DNA of 64,000 nucleotides from Paraburkholderia ultramafica (GTDB lineage Bacteria; Pseudomonadota; Gammaproteobacteria; Burkholderiales; Burkholderiaceae): positions 62,001-126,000 of the forward strand of contig NZ_CADIKK010000010.1 in the NCBI RefSeq assembly GCF_902859915.1. Reading direction: 5' to 3'. How positions within the stretch are numbered: the stretch's first letter is position 1; each line of letters opens with the position of its first letter. Positions 37,894 through 48,022 of this stretch are shown here, piece by piece. The notes below the pieces were generated by a model. The model did not search any database and was not told where the DNA came from. It saw nothing but the letters and a program-made list of their open reading frames with translations. A program made the translations under genes and the position numbers.

Positions 37894-39048
37894 ATGGAGG
37901 GGCGAGTGATCAGGTTTCTGCACACCGCGGATTGGCAGATAGGCACGCAATTCGGCCAGTTCGAGCCAGATGAGGCCGCGCATCTCGCGCAAGCGCGCTT
38001 GGACACCGTGCGCCGCATCGCCGACGAAGCGGCCGCTCGCAACGTCGACGCGGTGCTGGTCGCGGGTGACGTGTTCGATTTGCAGACCGTCTCGGACACG
38101 GTGATCCGGCGTCTGTTCGGCGCGTTGCAGGCATTCTCGGGGCCGTGGATCATGCTGCCGGGCAATCACGACGCCGCGCTGGTCGAGAGCGTGTGGACCC
38201 GCGCGCAGCGGCTGAACTGCATCGCACCGAACGTGCGGGTGGTCCTCGAACCCGGCGTGCTGTTGCTGGATGCGTGTCGCTGTGCGCTGCTGTGCGCGCC
38301 GCTCACGCAACGCATCACCTACGATGACACCACTGGCTTCTTCGATACCGCTGAAACGCCGCCAGGCTATCACCGCATCGGACTCGCGCACGGCAGCGTC
38401 AGCGGGATTCTGCAGGAAGGCATCGACTCGTCGAATCCGATCGCGCCGACGCGTGCCGCCAGCGCGCGTCTCGACTATCTCGCGCTCGGCGACTGGCACG
38501 GTCATTTGCGTGTCGACGAACGCACGTGGTACGCCGGCACGCATGAGCAGGACCGTTTCCGCGCGAACGATCCGGGCTTCATGCTCGATGTGACGCTGAG
38601 CGAGCCAGGGGCGTCGCCGCAAGTCGAAGCGGTGCGGGTCGGTCAATATCAATGGCATCGCTGGGACGAGACGATCTCGGTGCCGACCGATGTGGATGCG
38701 CTCAAGGCGCGGCTCGCCGCGTTGGGCAGCCCCGACGTGCTGCGCGTGAGTGTGAACGGCACGGCCGCATTGGCCGACGCCGAAGCGCTTCACGTCGCGC
38801 TCGAAGAAGCCCGCGCGCGGGTGCGGGCGCTGCGTGTCGATCTGAGCGGCCTGCAAGTGCTGCCCACCGCCGACGACCTTGCCGAACTCGGCGCGCAAAG
38901 CGGCTACCTCGCAAAGGTGGTGGCGCGGCTGCGCGGCTTGCAGGAAGACCCGGAAGCCGACCCGCAGCAGCTCAAGCGCGCGGCCGAGGCCTTGTTGCTT
39001 CTGGCGCGTTTTCAACGTGAATTGCCGCGCGACGCGAGGTCCGCATGA
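37894..39048 (+). CDS. DNA repair exonuclease, SbcD/YhaO-like metallophosphoesterase
   Basis: A 384-residue calcineurin-like phosphoesterase of the Mre11/SbcD class. The five metal motifs are visible: HTADWQIG, AGDVFDLQ, LPGNHDAAL, LAHGSVSG and LGDWHGH. The C-terminal domain includes a helical capping region. Paired SbcD/SbcC-type complexes process DNA ends. Its stop overlaps the ATG of the ATPase gene by ATGA, so the two products are probably made in fixed ratio and form a complex. GTG 37906 (VIRFLHTADW) is a possible alternative start. It differs from canonical SbcD mainly in length and partner type. Confidence 0.9.
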   Translation: MEGRVIRFLHTADWQIGTQFGQFEPDEAAHLAQARLDTVRRIADEAAARNVDAVLVAGDVFDLQTVSDTVIRRLFGALQAFSGPWIMLPGNHDAALVESVWTRAQRLNCIAPNVRVVLEPGVLLLDACRCALLCAPLTQRITYDDTTGFFDTAETPPGYHRIGLAHGSVSGILQEGIDSSNPIAPTRAASARLDYLALGDWHGHLRVDERTWYAGTHEQDRFRANDPGFMLDVTLSEPGASPQVEAVRVGQYQWHRWDETISVPTDVDALKARLAALGSPDVLRVSVNGTAALADAEALHVALEEARARVRALRVDLSGLQVLPTADDLAELGAQSGYLAKVVARLRGLQEDPEADPQQLKRAAEALLLLARFQRELPRDARSA

Positions 39049-41669
39049 AGCTGCAAAGTATTGCGATCCAGGAATTCAAGCAGTTCACCGGACGGCTCGT
39101 CATCGACGATCTGCAGCCCGGTCTCAATCTGTTCACCGGGCCGAACGAAGCGGGCAAGAGCACGGTCGCCGAAGCCGTGCGCGCGGTGTTTCTCGAACGC
39201 TACAAAGCCTCGCATCTGAAAGACCTGCTGCCTTGGGGCAAGGCGAGCGGACAGCCGTCGGTCGAGGTGAGCTTCGAACTGGACGGCGCACAGTGCAGGC
39301 TGTCGAAGCAGTTCGTCACACGCCAGCGCTGCGAGCTGAAGATCGGCCAGGCCGTATTCGGCGAGGATGAAGCCGAAGACAAGCTCGCGGCGTTGCTCGG
39401 TTTTTCGCGGGCCGCCCGTGGGCCGTTGAAAGCCGAGAACGCGGGCGTGCCCGGGTTGTTGTGGGTGCAGCAGGGCGGCACGCACGAGGTGCGAGATTCG
39501 ACGGGACACGCTGCGCAGTATCTGCGCGATGCGCTGTCGCAACTGTCGGGCGGCAGCGAGTCGGCCGGCGAGGATGCGCTGATCGCCGCCGTGCAGCGCG
39601 AGCTGCGGCAACTGCTGACGGCGCGCACGCAGAAGTCGACCGGGCCGCTGGCTGAAGCCGAAACGACCCTGGCCGCCTTGATTGCCGAGCGCGACGAACT
39701 GGAGCAGCAGCGTCAACAGTTCGATGAGAACATCACGCGGCTTGCATCGCAGCAGCAAGCGTACGACGACACCCAGCGCAAACGCCCCTGGGAGCTTCAC
39801 GAACAGAAGGCCGTGCTCGCGCAGCAGCGCGCCGATGCCGCCGCGGAACTCGAACGCAGTGTGCAGGGGCTCGCACAGTCGCTGCAGGTGAGCGAGGCCG
39901 AACTGGCGTTGTCGCTGCAACAGGAGCAGGGCGCGGCCGAACTGGAAGCGGCCGTCGCGCGCGAGCGCCAGCAGCTCGATGCGGCGCGCGCCAACGTGGC
40001 GGCGGCGCAGACCGAACATGCGCAAGCGGCGTCCGGCGTCGCGCAATTCGAGCAGGCATCCGTCGATGCCAGCCGTGCGCTCGAACTGGCGAACGCGGCC
40101 GTGACCGCCGCCGATTTGCGCAGCCAGATCGGTTTCTATCGCACCGAGAGCGAGCGGCTCGAAGCGGCGATCGCCGCCGCGGGCAAGGCGAACGACGCGC
40201 TGCTCGAAGCTGCGCGCGAAGCGGCGGCCGTCGAAGTCGACGAGGCGAAGTTGAAGCGCCTCGCCGCGCTCAACGGCGAGCTGACGGTGCTGCGCGCCCG
40301 TACCGAAGCGGCGATGACGCGCATCGAATACCGGCTGAACGGCGCGTTGACGGTCGACGGCGCGCCGGTCACGGGCGAGGGCGTGCTGCGCGTCGACGAC
40401 GAGAAACTGATCGGCCTCGGCGACCTCGGCGAACTGCGGGTGATTCCGGGCGTCTCCGATCTGTCTGCGCAGTTGTCAGAACTCGCGTCGCTCGAAGCAC
40501 GGCACGCGCAGTTGTTGCAGGCGCTCGGTGTCGCGTCGCTGGGCGAGGCCGAGGCCCGCTACGAGCAATGGAAGACGTTGACCGCGCAGCAAAAAAGCCA
40601 GGCGAAGATTCTCGACGTGCACGCGCCGCAAGGCATCGACGCGCTGCGTGCCGCGCTGGCTTCGGCCGCCGCGCGCTTGCAGGCGTCGAACGACCGGCTG
40701 GCGGGCTTGCCCGATGTGTCCGCGGCGGCGCCGCTCGACGCAGCGCGCCGCAACGCCGAGATCGCGCGCGACGCGTTGGAGGCCGCCAGAAAAGTGCTGG
40801 CGCAGGCCGCCGAGAAAAGATCGACCGGCATCGCCACCGCTGAATCGCTTGCCGCGCAGTTGCAGCGCAAGGAAGCGCAGTTGAGTGACGAAGCGTATTG
40901 CCGCAACCGCGCGCAGTGGCAGACGAAAATCGTCGAACAGCGCGTGCAGGTCGACGCATTGAGAAGGCAGCGCGAAGGCCGCGAGCGCGAACTGGAAGCG
41001 GTGCGTCTCGACGATCCGGCGGCGGAGGCGAAGCGCTATCGCGCGTCGGCGGAACTCGCGCGCAACGAGCAGCACGAGCGGCAGGTGCGGATCGCGCACT
41101 TGCGCAGCCAGTTGGAGACGATCGGCGCGTCCGGGCTCGGCGAACGTCTGGCGGCGCTCGACGCGCAGGTCGAGCAGGCCACGCGCCGCAAGGACGAGCT
41201 CAGCTTGCGGGCGAGCGCGTTGAGCCTGCTCGACGAGGTGCTGGTCGACGAACGCGATGCGGCGGTGGCGCAATTGCGCGCGCCGTTGACCGAGCGGCTT
41301 GGGCATTATCTGAAGCGGATTTTCCCGCAGTCGACGATTGCGCTCAGCGACGATCTGAGTCCCGCGACGCTGGATCGCCATGGCCGCGCGGATACGCTCG
41401 ATGCGCTGAGCTTCGGCACGCGCGAACAGCTCGGCATTCTGACGCGGCTCGCGTATGCGGATCTGCTGAAGGCGTCGGGCCGGCCGACCTTGCTGATGCT
41501 CGACGACGCGGCGGTGCATACCGATGCGGCACGGCGCGATGCGATCAAGCGCGCGCTGATCGACGCGGCGACACGGCACCAGATTCTGGTGTTCACCTGC
41601 CATCCGGAGTTGTGGGACGACCTCGGGGTGAGGCAGCGGGCGATCGAGGATTTGAAGGTGGCGGCTTAG
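39045..41669 (+). CDS. SMC/SbcC-like AAA ATPase (YhaN-type)
   Basis: An 874-residue ATPase with Walker A at residues 32-40 (GPNEAGKST), then long coiled coils (about 160-720) rich in Ala/Glu/Gln/Arg, and a C-terminal half-ATPase with the signature-like SFGTREQLGILTRLAYADLL, Walker B TLLMLDDAAVHTD and QILVFTCHPELW. I see no zinc-hook CxxC in the coiled coil, unlike SbcC/Rad50, so it fits the YhaN-like class. It overlaps the nuclease gene by four bases (ATGA). A role in DNA end processing or repair is likely; a defence role against foreign DNA is possible but not indicated by neighbours. Confidence 0.88.
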   Translation: MKLQSIAIQEFKQFTGRLVIDDLQPGLNLFTGPNEAGKSTVAEAVRAVFLERYKASHLKDLLPWGKASGQPSVEVSFELDGAQCRLSKQFVTRQRCELKIGQAVFGEDEAEDKLAALLGFSRAARGPLKAENAGVPGLLWVQQGGTHEVRDSTGHAAQYLRDALSQLSGGSESAGEDALIAAVQRELRQLLTARTQKSTGPLAEAETTLAALIAERDELEQQRQQFDENITRLASQQQAYDDTQRKRPWELHEQKAVLAQQRADAAAELERSVQGLAQSLQVSEAELALSLQQEQGAAELEAAVARERQQLDAARANVAAAQTEHAQAASGVAQFEQASVDASRALELANAAVTAADLRSQIGFYRTESERLEAAIAAAGKANDALLEAAREAAAVEVDEAKLKRLAALNGELTVLRARTEAAMTRIEYRLNGALTVDGAPVTGEGVLRVDDEKLIGLGDLGELRVIPGVSDLSAQLSELASLEARHAQLLQALGVASLGEAEARYEQWKTLTAQQKSQAKILDVHAPQGIDALRAALASAAARLQASNDRLAGLPDVSAAAPLDAARRNAEIARDALEAARKVLAQAAEKRSTGIATAESLAAQLQRKEAQLSDEAYCRNRAQWQTKIVEQRVQVDALRRQREGRERELEAVRLDDPAAEAKRYRASAELARNEQHERQVRIAHLRSQLETIGASGLGERLAALDAQVEQATRRKDELSLRASALSLLDEVLVDERDAAVAQLRAPLTERLGHYLKRIFPQSTIALSDDLSPATLDRHGRADTLDALSFGTREQLGILTRLAYADLLKASGRPTLLMLDDAAVHTDAARRDAIKRALIDAATRHQILVFTCHPELWDDLGVRQRAIEDLKVAA

Positions 41670-41702
41670 GGTGGCTTAGGTGGCTTGGGTGGCTTGGGGA
41701 CG
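41668..41702. repeat. Short G-rich tandem repeat after the ATPase gene
   Basis: About four diverged copies of GGTGGCTTGG/GGTGGCTTAGG straddle the stop of the ATPase gene and fill much of the 74-bp gap before the convergent cobJ gene. No terminator is apparent in this gap. Confidence 0.6.
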
Positions 41703-41743
41703 CGCCGCGCGTTCAGGTGAGATGGCGGCGGCGCGTTGCCCGC

Positions 41744-43522
41744 TCACTCGTACCAGCGCGGCGTGTAGACCCATTCGGCGCCTTCAGTGCCGCTAGCAAA
41801 CTTGCGCGTCCTCGACGATCCCACGATCACCATCGTGCGCATATCCACATCGGACGAACGCAGTTCGCCTAGCGTGAGCGTGCGCAGCGTGCCGCCTGGC
41901 CGGCCGATGTCACGCCCCAGCACCACCTGGGTCGTGGCCGCACGATAGGCCCGCACGATGTCCAGCGCTTGATCCAGTTGCCACGGACGCGCGCGGGAAA
42001 TCGGGTTGTAGAACGCCATCACCAGATCGGCTTCGGCCGCATGCCGTAGACGCTTTTCGATGATCGTCCACGGCTTCAGGTTATCGGACAGCGACAGCAT
42101 GCAGAAGTCGTGGCCAAGCGGCGCGCCGGCTTGCGCGGCGGTCGCGAGCGCGGCCGACACGCCAGGCACGATCGACAGTTCGACGGCGGCCCATGCCTTG
42201 TCCTGCGAGGCTTCGAGCGCTTCGAGCACCGCGGCCGCCATCGCGAACACACCCGGATCGCCCGACGACACCATTACCACCGAGCGTCCCGCGCTCGCCA
42301 GTTCGAACGCGTGCCGCGCGCGCTGCATTTCTTCGCGATTGTCGGTGCCGTGCACGCGTTGCCCGGCGCGCAACGGGCCGGCCATTTTCACGTAGGTTTC
42401 GTAGCCGAGGATATCGGTGGCCTCGTTGAGCGCCTTGCGAGCGGCGGGCACCATCAGGTCGGTGCTGCCTGGACCGAGGCCGATCACGGTCAGGCGGCCG
42501 CGCGCGCGGCCGATCGTGTCAGGGTCGATTGCCAGCGGCGCCAATGCCAGCGCGACGCCTGTCGCGATGTCGTTGTGCAGCGTTTCGTAGGGGATGCGCA
42601 GAGCGGCATGCAGCAGGTTGGCGGGCGGCTCGCCGTGCTCGGGACGTGTTTGCGCGAAGCGCAACGGCACGTTCAAGCTCGCGGCGGCTTCGGCAAGCGC
42701 CGGGTGCGCCATGTGTTCGGACGATGCGAGCAATGCCGCTAACGAAAGCGGCGCGAGACTGTGTGCATCGAGCGCCTCACGCACCCGTGCGACGATCTCC
42801 GCACCCGCACCCGCACCCGCACCCGCACCCGCACCCGCACCCGCACCCGCACCCGCACCCATCACCGCCGCCACCACGCTACGCGGATGAATCACCAACT
42901 CATCCGCACGCCCATCCCACGCGCGCGGCGTCACGCGAATCGCAAGACGCGCCGATGCGGAGCGAGGCAATTGCGCGTCGTCGAGCCAGGGCGCTTCCCC
43001 TTCGATGCGCGTGCTTTCCCCCGCCAGCAGATCCGACACGAAGCGTTTGCCTTGCCCGATATCGGCAAGCGCGTAGCCATCGGGCGGATTGAGCACACAG
43101 GTGCCGAAGCGCAGTTCGCCGCTCGTCGTGATCGCGGGCGGCACCGCCAACGCGGCGGCAATCTCGCGCGCCATCACGTTGACGCCGGCGAGCCCGCCGA
43201 GCAACGGCACGACCGCGCTGCCGTCTTCGGCGACGGCCAGCACCGGCGGCTCGACGCCCTTGTTCGACAGCAACGGCGCGATGCAGCGAATCACGATGCC
43301 GGCCGCGCACAACGCGACGATCGGTGTGCCGCGCGCGTACAGCTCGCACAGATGCGCGCCGAGTTCGGTGTACGGCACGTCGGCGTCGACGCGTCCCTGC
43401 AACGCATGCACCTGGCAATTCGCGTCAGCGTCACGATCGTTGTACAGCGCCTGAATACGCCGCGCGGTCGCCAACGCGCCCGCGCCGAGAATCACAATTG
43501 CGGGTACCGTCAGCCTTGCCAT
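41744..43522 (-). CDS. cobJ: CbiG-CobJ fusion: cobalamin biosynthesis protein / precorrin-3B C17-methyltransferase
   Basis: A 592-residue fusion. The N-terminal part (about residues 1-330) is CbiG-like: [39 protein letters not shown] and AIAVPP-type segments. The C-terminal part is the SAM-dependent methyltransferase Cob[41 protein letters not shown] and [20 protein letters not shown]. CobJ methylates C17 and contracts the corrin ring; CbiG opens the lactone in the anaerobic route. A Gly-Ala repeat encoded by ten hexamers (42801-42860) lies inside the CbiG part. Its start overlaps the end of cobI by 13 bp. Last gene of the leftward operon. Confidence 0.92.
   Translation of the reverse strand: MARLTVPAIVILGAGALATARRIQALYNDRDADANCQVHALQGRVDADVPYTELGAHLCELYARGTPIVALCAAGIVIRCIAPLLSNKGVEPPVLAVAEDGSAVVPLLGGLAGVNVMAREIAAALAVPPAITTSGELRFGTCVLNPPDGYALADIGQGKRFVSDLLAGESTRIEGEAPWLDDAQLPRSASARLAIRVTPRAWDGRADELVIHPRSVVAAVMGAGAGAGAGAGAGAGAGAGAEIVARVREALDAHSLAPLSLAALLASSEHMAHPALAEAAASLNVPLRFAQTRPEHGEPPANLLHAALRIPYETLHNDIATGVALALAPLAIDPDTIGRARGRLTVIGLGPGSTDLMVPAARKALNEATDILGYETYVKMAGPLRAGQRVHGTDNREEMQRARHAFELASAGRSVVMVSSGDPGVFAMAAAVLEALEASQDKAWAAVELSIVPGVSAALATAAQAGAPLGHDFCMLSLSDNLKPWTIIEKRLRHAAEADLVMAFYNPISRARPWQLDQALDIVRAYRAATTQVVLGRDIGRPGGTLRTLTLGELRSSDVDMRTMVIVGSSRTRKFASGTEGAEWVYTPRWYE
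42801..42860. repeat. Hexanucleotide tandem repeat, ten perfect copies, in coding sequence
   Basis: GCACCC is repeated ten times without a mismatch; read leftward it codes for ten Gly-Ala pairs in the CbiG part of the fusion protein. Copy-number changes would keep the frame and only alter the length of a flexible segment. Perfect identity suggests recent slippage. Confidence 0.95.
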
Positions 43523-44241
43523 TTTTCCCCCGGCACGACGAGCAGAGAGAAATATGGCGACGCCATCGGATCGACTTCGGCGAGCGGCACGATGCGCTGA
43601 TTGCCCATCGTCGCGCGCTCGACGTACAGCGCGCGTTGCGCGAGGCCGAGTTCGCCGAGCACGCGCCGCACCTTGTCGAAATTGCGGCCGAGCTTCATCA
43701 CGACGGCGGCGTCGGCATCGGCGAGACGCCGGCGCAATTCGTCTTCCGGCAGCACGCCCGACAGCACCGCCAGGCTCTGGTTGCGATACACCAGCGGCGC
43801 ACCGAGCACCGCCGCGCCGCCGAGCATCGAGCACACGCCGGGCACGACTTCGCTTTCGTAGCGCGCCGCGAGCCGGTCGTGCAGATACATGTACGAGCCG
43901 TAGAAGAACGGATCGCCTTCGCAGATCACCGCGACGTCGCGGCCCGCATCGAGATGACCGGCGACGATCTCGGCCGCGGTGTCGTAGAAGTCGGTGATGA
44001 TCGCCTCATACGACAGCGGCGGTTCGAGCGCTTCGGTCGTGACCGGATAGACCAGCGGCAGATGCTGCTGGGCATCATGCAAATGCGCTTCGATGATGCC
44101 GAACGCGTTGCCTTTCTTGCCCTTCGCGACGAAGTATGCGACCACCGGCGCCGCCTTCAGCAGCCGCAGCGCCTTCACCGTGATGAGTTCCGGGTCGCCG
44201 GGGCCGACGCCGAGTCCGAACAGACGTCCTTGTGCGGTCAT
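43510..44241 (-). CDS. cobI: Precorrin-2 C20-methyltransferase
   Basis: A 243-residue SAM-dependent methyltransferase that methylates C20 of precorrin-2 to give precorrin-3A. The family start is [38 protein letters not shown] and [19 protein letters not shown] are further landmarks. Length is normal. It starts directly next to the cobH stop (44242) and overlaps the cobJ fusion start, so the operon is tightly coupled. Confidence 0.95.
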   Translation of the reverse strand: MTAQGRLFGLGVGPGDPELITVKALRLLKAAPVVAYFVAKGKKGNAFGIIEAHLHDAQQHLPLVYPVTTEALEPPLSYEAIITDFYDTAAEIVAGHLDAGRDVAVICEGDPFFYGSYMYLHDRLAARYESEVVPGVCSMLGGAAVLGAPLVYRNQSLAVLSGVLPEDELRRRLADADAAVVMKLGRNFDKVRRVLGELGLAQRALYVERATMGNQRIVPLAEVDPMASPYFSLLVVPGEKWQG

Positions 44242-44868
44242 TTATTCGACCTCCGTCGCGAGCGCGTTGACGGCGGCGGCAGCCATCGCGCTGCCGCCGC
44301 GCCGGCCGTGCAGCACCACGTAGGGCACGCCGCGGCTGTCGTCGGCGAGCAGCGCTTTCGATTCGGCCGCCCCGACGAAGCCCACCGGAAAGCCGAGAAT
44401 CAACGCGGGCTTCGGCGCGCCGGCATCGAGCATGTCGAGCAGATGAAACAGCGCAGTCGGCGCATTACCGATCACGACGACACTGCCCGCCAGATACGGA
44501 CGCCACAATTCGAGCGCGGCGGCCGAGCGCGTGTTGCCGAGCTCGCGCGCGAGCGTCGGCACGTCCTGATGCGTGAGCGTGCAGATCACGTCGTTGTCGG
44601 CGGGCAGCCGCGCGCGCGTGATGCCTTGCGCGACCATGCCGGCATCGCACAGAATCGGCGCGCCTTGCGCGAGCGCCGTGCGGCCCGCGGTGCCCGCGCC
44701 CGCGGAAAACTGCAGCGCGTCGATCACGTCGACCATCCCGCACGCGTGGATCACGCGCACCGCGAGTTTTTCGAGGTCGGCGGGGATGCGCGACAAGTCG
44801 GCTTCCGCGCGGATCGTCGCGAAAGATTGGCGATAGATCTCCTGACCGTCGCGAATGTAATCAAGCAT
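44242..44868 (-). CDS. cobH: Precorrin-8X methylmutase
   Basis: A 208-residue enzyme that moves the methyl group from C11 to C12 to give hydrogenobyrinate. The catalytic histidine is in VRVIHACGMVDVI near residue 43; later GAPILCDAGMVAQGITRARL, VVIGNAPTALFHLLDMLDAG and PALILGFPVGFVGAAESK are strongly conserved. Its start overlaps the end of cobG by eight bases. Ortholog names CobH and CbiC are used for the aerobic and anaerobic routes. Confidence 0.95.
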   Translation of the reverse strand: MLDYIRDGQEIYRQSFATIRAEADLSRIPADLEKLAVRVIHACGMVDVIDALQFSAGAGTAGRTALAQGAPILCDAGMVAQGITRARLPADNDVICTLTHQDVPTLARELGNTRSAAALELWRPYLAGSVVVIGNAPTALFHLLDMLDAGAPKPALILGFPVGFVGAAESKALLADDSRGVPYVVLHGRRGGSAMAAAAVNALATEVE

Positions 44869-46402
44869 CTGTGTAACTCCGGGCCAGGTGGTCGAGCAGG
44901 TCGGCGGCCTGTGCGATCGTCAGTTGGTGCGCGACGCACCGGCCGAAGCCAGGCTGGCCGTCGCGTCGATAAAGGTCATAGGTGCCGGGCGCCGCGGCCA
45001 GCAGCGTGTACGGCGCGCAATGCGCGGCGGCGCACGAGCGCGCGCAGCCGCTTAGATGCACATCGACTCCAGATGGCAGGCGCTCGGCGAGTTGCAGCGC
45101 GTCGGCTTTGGTGTCGGCGAGACTCTTCGCGCAGCCACTCGAACCGGCGCAAGCGATCAGGCGTGCGATGGGTTGCGCGGGATCGCAGGCGAGGCCGAGC
45201 GCGTTCAGTTCTGTCAGCACGGCGGGTAGCGCCTGCGTGGCGATGTCGGTCAGCAGCACGCTTTGCCAGGGCGTGGCGCGTAGCGTGCCGTTGCCGTGTT
45301 GTTGCGCGAGCGCGGCGAGGCCGTGCAGCGTCACGGCGTCGAGGCGGCCGAGCGGCGGCTGGCCGCCGGCGTGCCACAGGCCTGGCTCGCGTTGGGCGTG
45401 CGCGCCGAGACGAAGCGCGGCATCGGCTGGGGTGCTGCGGTGCCAGCCGGTGAGCGACGCGTCGCGCGACAGCGGGAAATCGACGTACCGTTGGGCGTGC
45501 TGCAACAGTGCGTCGGCGCAATGGGTGGCGAGCAGGTGACGCATGCGCGTGGCATCGGCGGCCGCGAGATCGATGAACGTATGCAGGAGCGCGCGCACGA
45601 GCGCAGGGACTTGTGAGGGCAGAACGGCGGCTAATGCGTGTTTGTCGTTGGCGTGGGGTTGATGGGTCGGGGCAGGGGAGTCGGTGGGCAGGTTTTGCGC
45701 GGATGTGGGCGCACCTGTAGTTGAAGACGTGTTGATACCCGCGACCTTGATCGCATTTGCTTGCGCATCCGCAGGCGGACACCCCGCCAACCCAAACACG
45801 AATCTCACACCATCATGGCCTTGCGTTGCCGCCAGCCAAACATCATGCGGATGATCGATCCTCGCAAGACGCTCACCGCCATCCAGCAGCAGTGCGAATT
45901 TCGGCGACAGCGCCGTGAAGCGCGTTTCGCTTTGCAGCAGTGTCAGCAGTTCGGCGCACAGCGGCGTCGTATCGATCAGTGCGAACGGATCGTGTCCGGC
46001 AGCGGGGCTGATCATCACGTTGCGCACATCCTCCGCGGAACTGATCGTCGCGGCGTTCGAAGGGTCCACCGCATCCGTCATCTGCATCGACCCTGGCATC
46101 GGCCCGAGACCCGCCTCGACCAGCGCGGCAATCAACTCCGCTTCATGCCCGCTGCGCACGCCGCGCACTTGCAGGTTCGCGCGATTGGTCAACTCGATCA
46201 CCCCGGCCGCGTGCCGCGCGCTCGCAGCGGCGACAACCCGCGCCTGGTCCGCGCGCAACTCGCCGCCCGGCAGCTTGATCCGGCAAATCCCGCCGTCGCG
46301 CGCCGCGACGATACGCAGCAGGCCAGGACATGCCGAGGGCCGCGGCGTCGGGGCCGCGTGAGGCAACACAGTGGAGGGCGAAGCTTGAGTCAAGACGGAC
46401 AC
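44861..46402 (-). CDS. cobG: Precorrin-3B synthase
   Basis: A 513-residue nitrite/sulfite-reductase-like protein with the siroheme/4Fe-4S cysteines near the C-terminus (ACAGSSGCAKS and SGCARSCAAAHC). The N-terminal half has GLLRIVAARDGGICRIKLPG and ELTNRANLQVRGV, as in CobG. CobG uses oxygen to hydroxylate precorrin-3A, so this is the oxygen-dependent step. A Ser/Thr/Pro-rich insert (about residues 235-265, AGINTSSTTGAPTSAQ) separates two halves and is probably a linker. GTG 46402 gives the usual N-terminus; the open frame upstream is the riboswitch leader. First gene of the leftward operon. Confidence 0.9.
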   Translation of the reverse strand: MSVLTQASPSTVLPHAAPTPRPSACPGLLRIVAARDGGICRIKLPGGELRADQARVVAAASARHAAGVIELTNRANLQVRGVRSGHEAELIAALVEAGLGPMPGSMQMTDAVDPSNAATISSAEDVRNVMISPAAGHDPFALIDTTPLCAELLTLLQSETRFTALSPKFALLLDGGERLARIDHPHDVWLAATQGHDGVRFVFGLAGCPPADAQANAIKVAGINTSSTTGAPTSAQNLPTDSPAPTHQPHANDKHALAAVLPSQVPALVRALLHTFIDLAAADATRMRHLLATHCADALLQHAQRYVDFPLSRDASLTGWHRSTPADAALRLGAHAQREPGLWHAGGQPPLGRLDAVTLHGLAALAQQHGNGTLRATPWQSVLLTDIATQALPAVLTELNALGLACDPAQPIARLIACAGSSGCAKSLADTKADALQLAERLPSGVDVHLSGCARSCAAAHCAPYTLLAAAPGTYDLYRRDGQPGFGRCVAHQLTIAQAADLLDHLARSYTDA

Positions 46403-46498
46403 CGGGTTTAGCGTCGCGCGGCGGCCCGAGCAAGCCGCGAGGCGGATTGCTACGGCATCGGTACACCCCGCCCGATGTTGGCTGGCACGAACAGTCTC

Positions 46499-46652
46499 GC
46501 CGGCAGGTCTCCTGGCTGGCAGGTCATCGTCCGCCGCGGCCTTCCCGGTCGAACCAGTGGCGCGCAGCGCAGGCGGACTCGCCGCATACAGTTGCGGGGG
46601 CAGCCACAGTGGCACTGTGTTCCCTCTTCGGCCCCGAAGGGCACCGGCGGCT
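46499..46652 (-). promoter_or_regulatory. Cobalamin (B12) riboswitch
   Basis: Read leftward, the conserved segments occur in order: GGTGCCC, GAAGAGGGAA, GCTGCCCCCGCAACTGTA, CCACTGG, GGGAAGGC, GATGACCTGCC and the B12 box AGCCAGGAGACCTGCC. It lies about 100 bases upstream of the cobG start and would repress the leftward operon when adenosylcobalamin is abundant. The expression platform between 46403 and 46499 was not resolved. The rightward operon has no second riboswitch. Confidence 0.95.
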
Positions 46653-46747
46653 GTATTATGCCTTTTTTCGAACCGCGCAACGAGGCTGGACGCTTTGACC
46701 GGCGTGGCACAGCGCAATAGTTGAAGACACAGAATGAGGATCGAAGC

Positions 46748-48022
46748 ATGCCGGCGTGGCTGACCGTGGTGGGCATTGGCGATGACGGCTTCGCCGGTTT
46801 GGGACGGCCCGCGCGGCGCGCTTTGCTGACGGCGTCAGTGGTGTACGGCGGCGAGCGTCATCTGGCGATGCTGCCCGCGCGCCTCGCCGCGCGCCGTGCC
46901 GCGTGGCCGCGCCCGTTCGACCTCGCGCCGTTGCTGGCCGAGCGCAGCGGCGCCGTGTGCGTGCTGGCGAGCGGCGACCCGATGCTGTTCGGCGTCGGCG
47001 CGACTTTGGCGCGGCAGTTGCCGGCGGACGAATTGCGGGTGTTGCCCGCGCCGTCGTCGTTGTCGCTGGCGGCCGCGCGTCTCGGCTGGCCGTTGCAGGA
47101 GGTCGCCACGGTGTCGCTGGTCGGCCGTCCGTTGCCGACCCTGACCGCGCATCTCCACGACGGCGCGCGCGTGTTCGTGCTGAGCGCGGACGGGCGCACG
47201 CCTGCCGCGCTCGCCGGGTTGCTGAACGCGCGCGGTTTCGGCGCGACCCGGATGACCGTGCTCGAACATCTGGGCGGCGAACTGGAGCGCCGCATCGACG
47301 GCCGCGCGGATCAGTGGAGCGGGGGCGAGGTGGCCGCGCTGAATCTGATCGCGCTCGAATGCCACGCGACGGCGGGCGCGCCGCGCTTGCCGCTGACCTG
47401 CGGCTTGCCCGAGGATGCGTTCCGTCACGACGGCCAGTTGACCAAGCGCGACGTGCGCGCGATCACCCTCGCGCGCCTTGCGCCGACGCCCGGCGAATTG
47501 CTGTGGGACGTGGGCGCGGGCAGCGGCTCGATCGGTATCGAATGGATGCGCGCGCACCCGGCTTGCCGCGCGATCGCGATCGAAGCACATGCGGAGCGGC
47601 AGCGCTTCATTGAACACAATCGCGATGCGTTGGGTGTGCCGGGACTGCAACTCGTCGCCGGCCGCGCGCCCGATGCGCTGCATGGGCTGCCGGTGCCGGA
47701 TGCTGTGTTCATCGGCGGCGGCGTGACGGTGCCGGGCGTGCTGGACGCGTGCTGGGCGAGTCTGCGCGACGGCGGCCGATTGGTCGCCAACGCGGTCACG
47801 TTGCAGGGCGAGGCGGCGCTCGCCGCGTGGCGCGAGCGGTATGGCGGCACGCTGACGCGTATCGCGCTCGCGGACGCGCAAGCGCTCGGCAGTTTCGACA
47901 CCTGGCGCCAGGCGTTGCCGATCACGATTCTGGAGGTGACGAAGGGGGCGAACACTACGAACGGCACGAACACTGCGAACAGCATCGACGCCATCGCCGC
48001 CGCTTCACCTGACCAACCGTAA
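46748..48022 (+). CDS. cobL: Bifunctional precorrin-6Y C5,15-methyltransferase/decarboxylase
   Basis: A 424-residue two-domain enzyme. The CbiE-like half begins [20 protein letters not shown] and contains [20 protein letters not shown]; the CbiT-like half has [20 protein letters not shown], a SAM-binding motif I. It methylates C5 and C15 of precorrin-6Y and decarboxylates the acetate side chain. ATG 46748 is preferred to TTG 46721. The C-terminus carries a short Asn/Thr/Gly-rich repeat tail ([11 protein letters not shown]). The stop overlaps the cbiD start by one base. Confidence 0.93.
   Translation: MPAWLTVVGIGDDGFAGLGRPARRALLTASVVYGGERHLAMLPARLAARRAAWPRPFDLAPLLAERSGAVCVLASGDPMLFGVGATLARQLPADELRVLPAPSSLSLAAARLGWPLQEVATVSLVGRPLPTLTAHLHDGARVFVLSADGRTPAALAGLLNARGFGATRMTVLEHLGGELERRIDGRADQWSGGEVAALNLIALECHATAGAPRLPLTCGLPEDAFRHDGQLTKRDVRAITLARLAPTPGELLWDVGAGSGSIGIEWMRAHPACRAIAIEAHAERQRFIEHNRDALGVPGLQLVAGRAPDALHGLPVPDAVFIGGGVTVPGVLDACWASLRDGGRLVANAVTLQGEAALAAWRERYGGTLTRIALADAQALGSFDTWRQALPITILEVTKGANTTNGTNTANSIDAIAAASPDQP

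Noticed and set aside
37894..41669. Nuclease-ATPase pair as a dedicated phage-defence system
   Set aside because: Motifs fit general SbcD/YhaN-type repair proteins, and there are no neighbouring defence, integrase or toxin genes, so I did not call it a defence system.
42801..42860. Regular repeat considered as CRISPR-like
   Set aside because: The copies are contiguous six-base units without spacers and lie within a coding frame, so this is a microsatellite.
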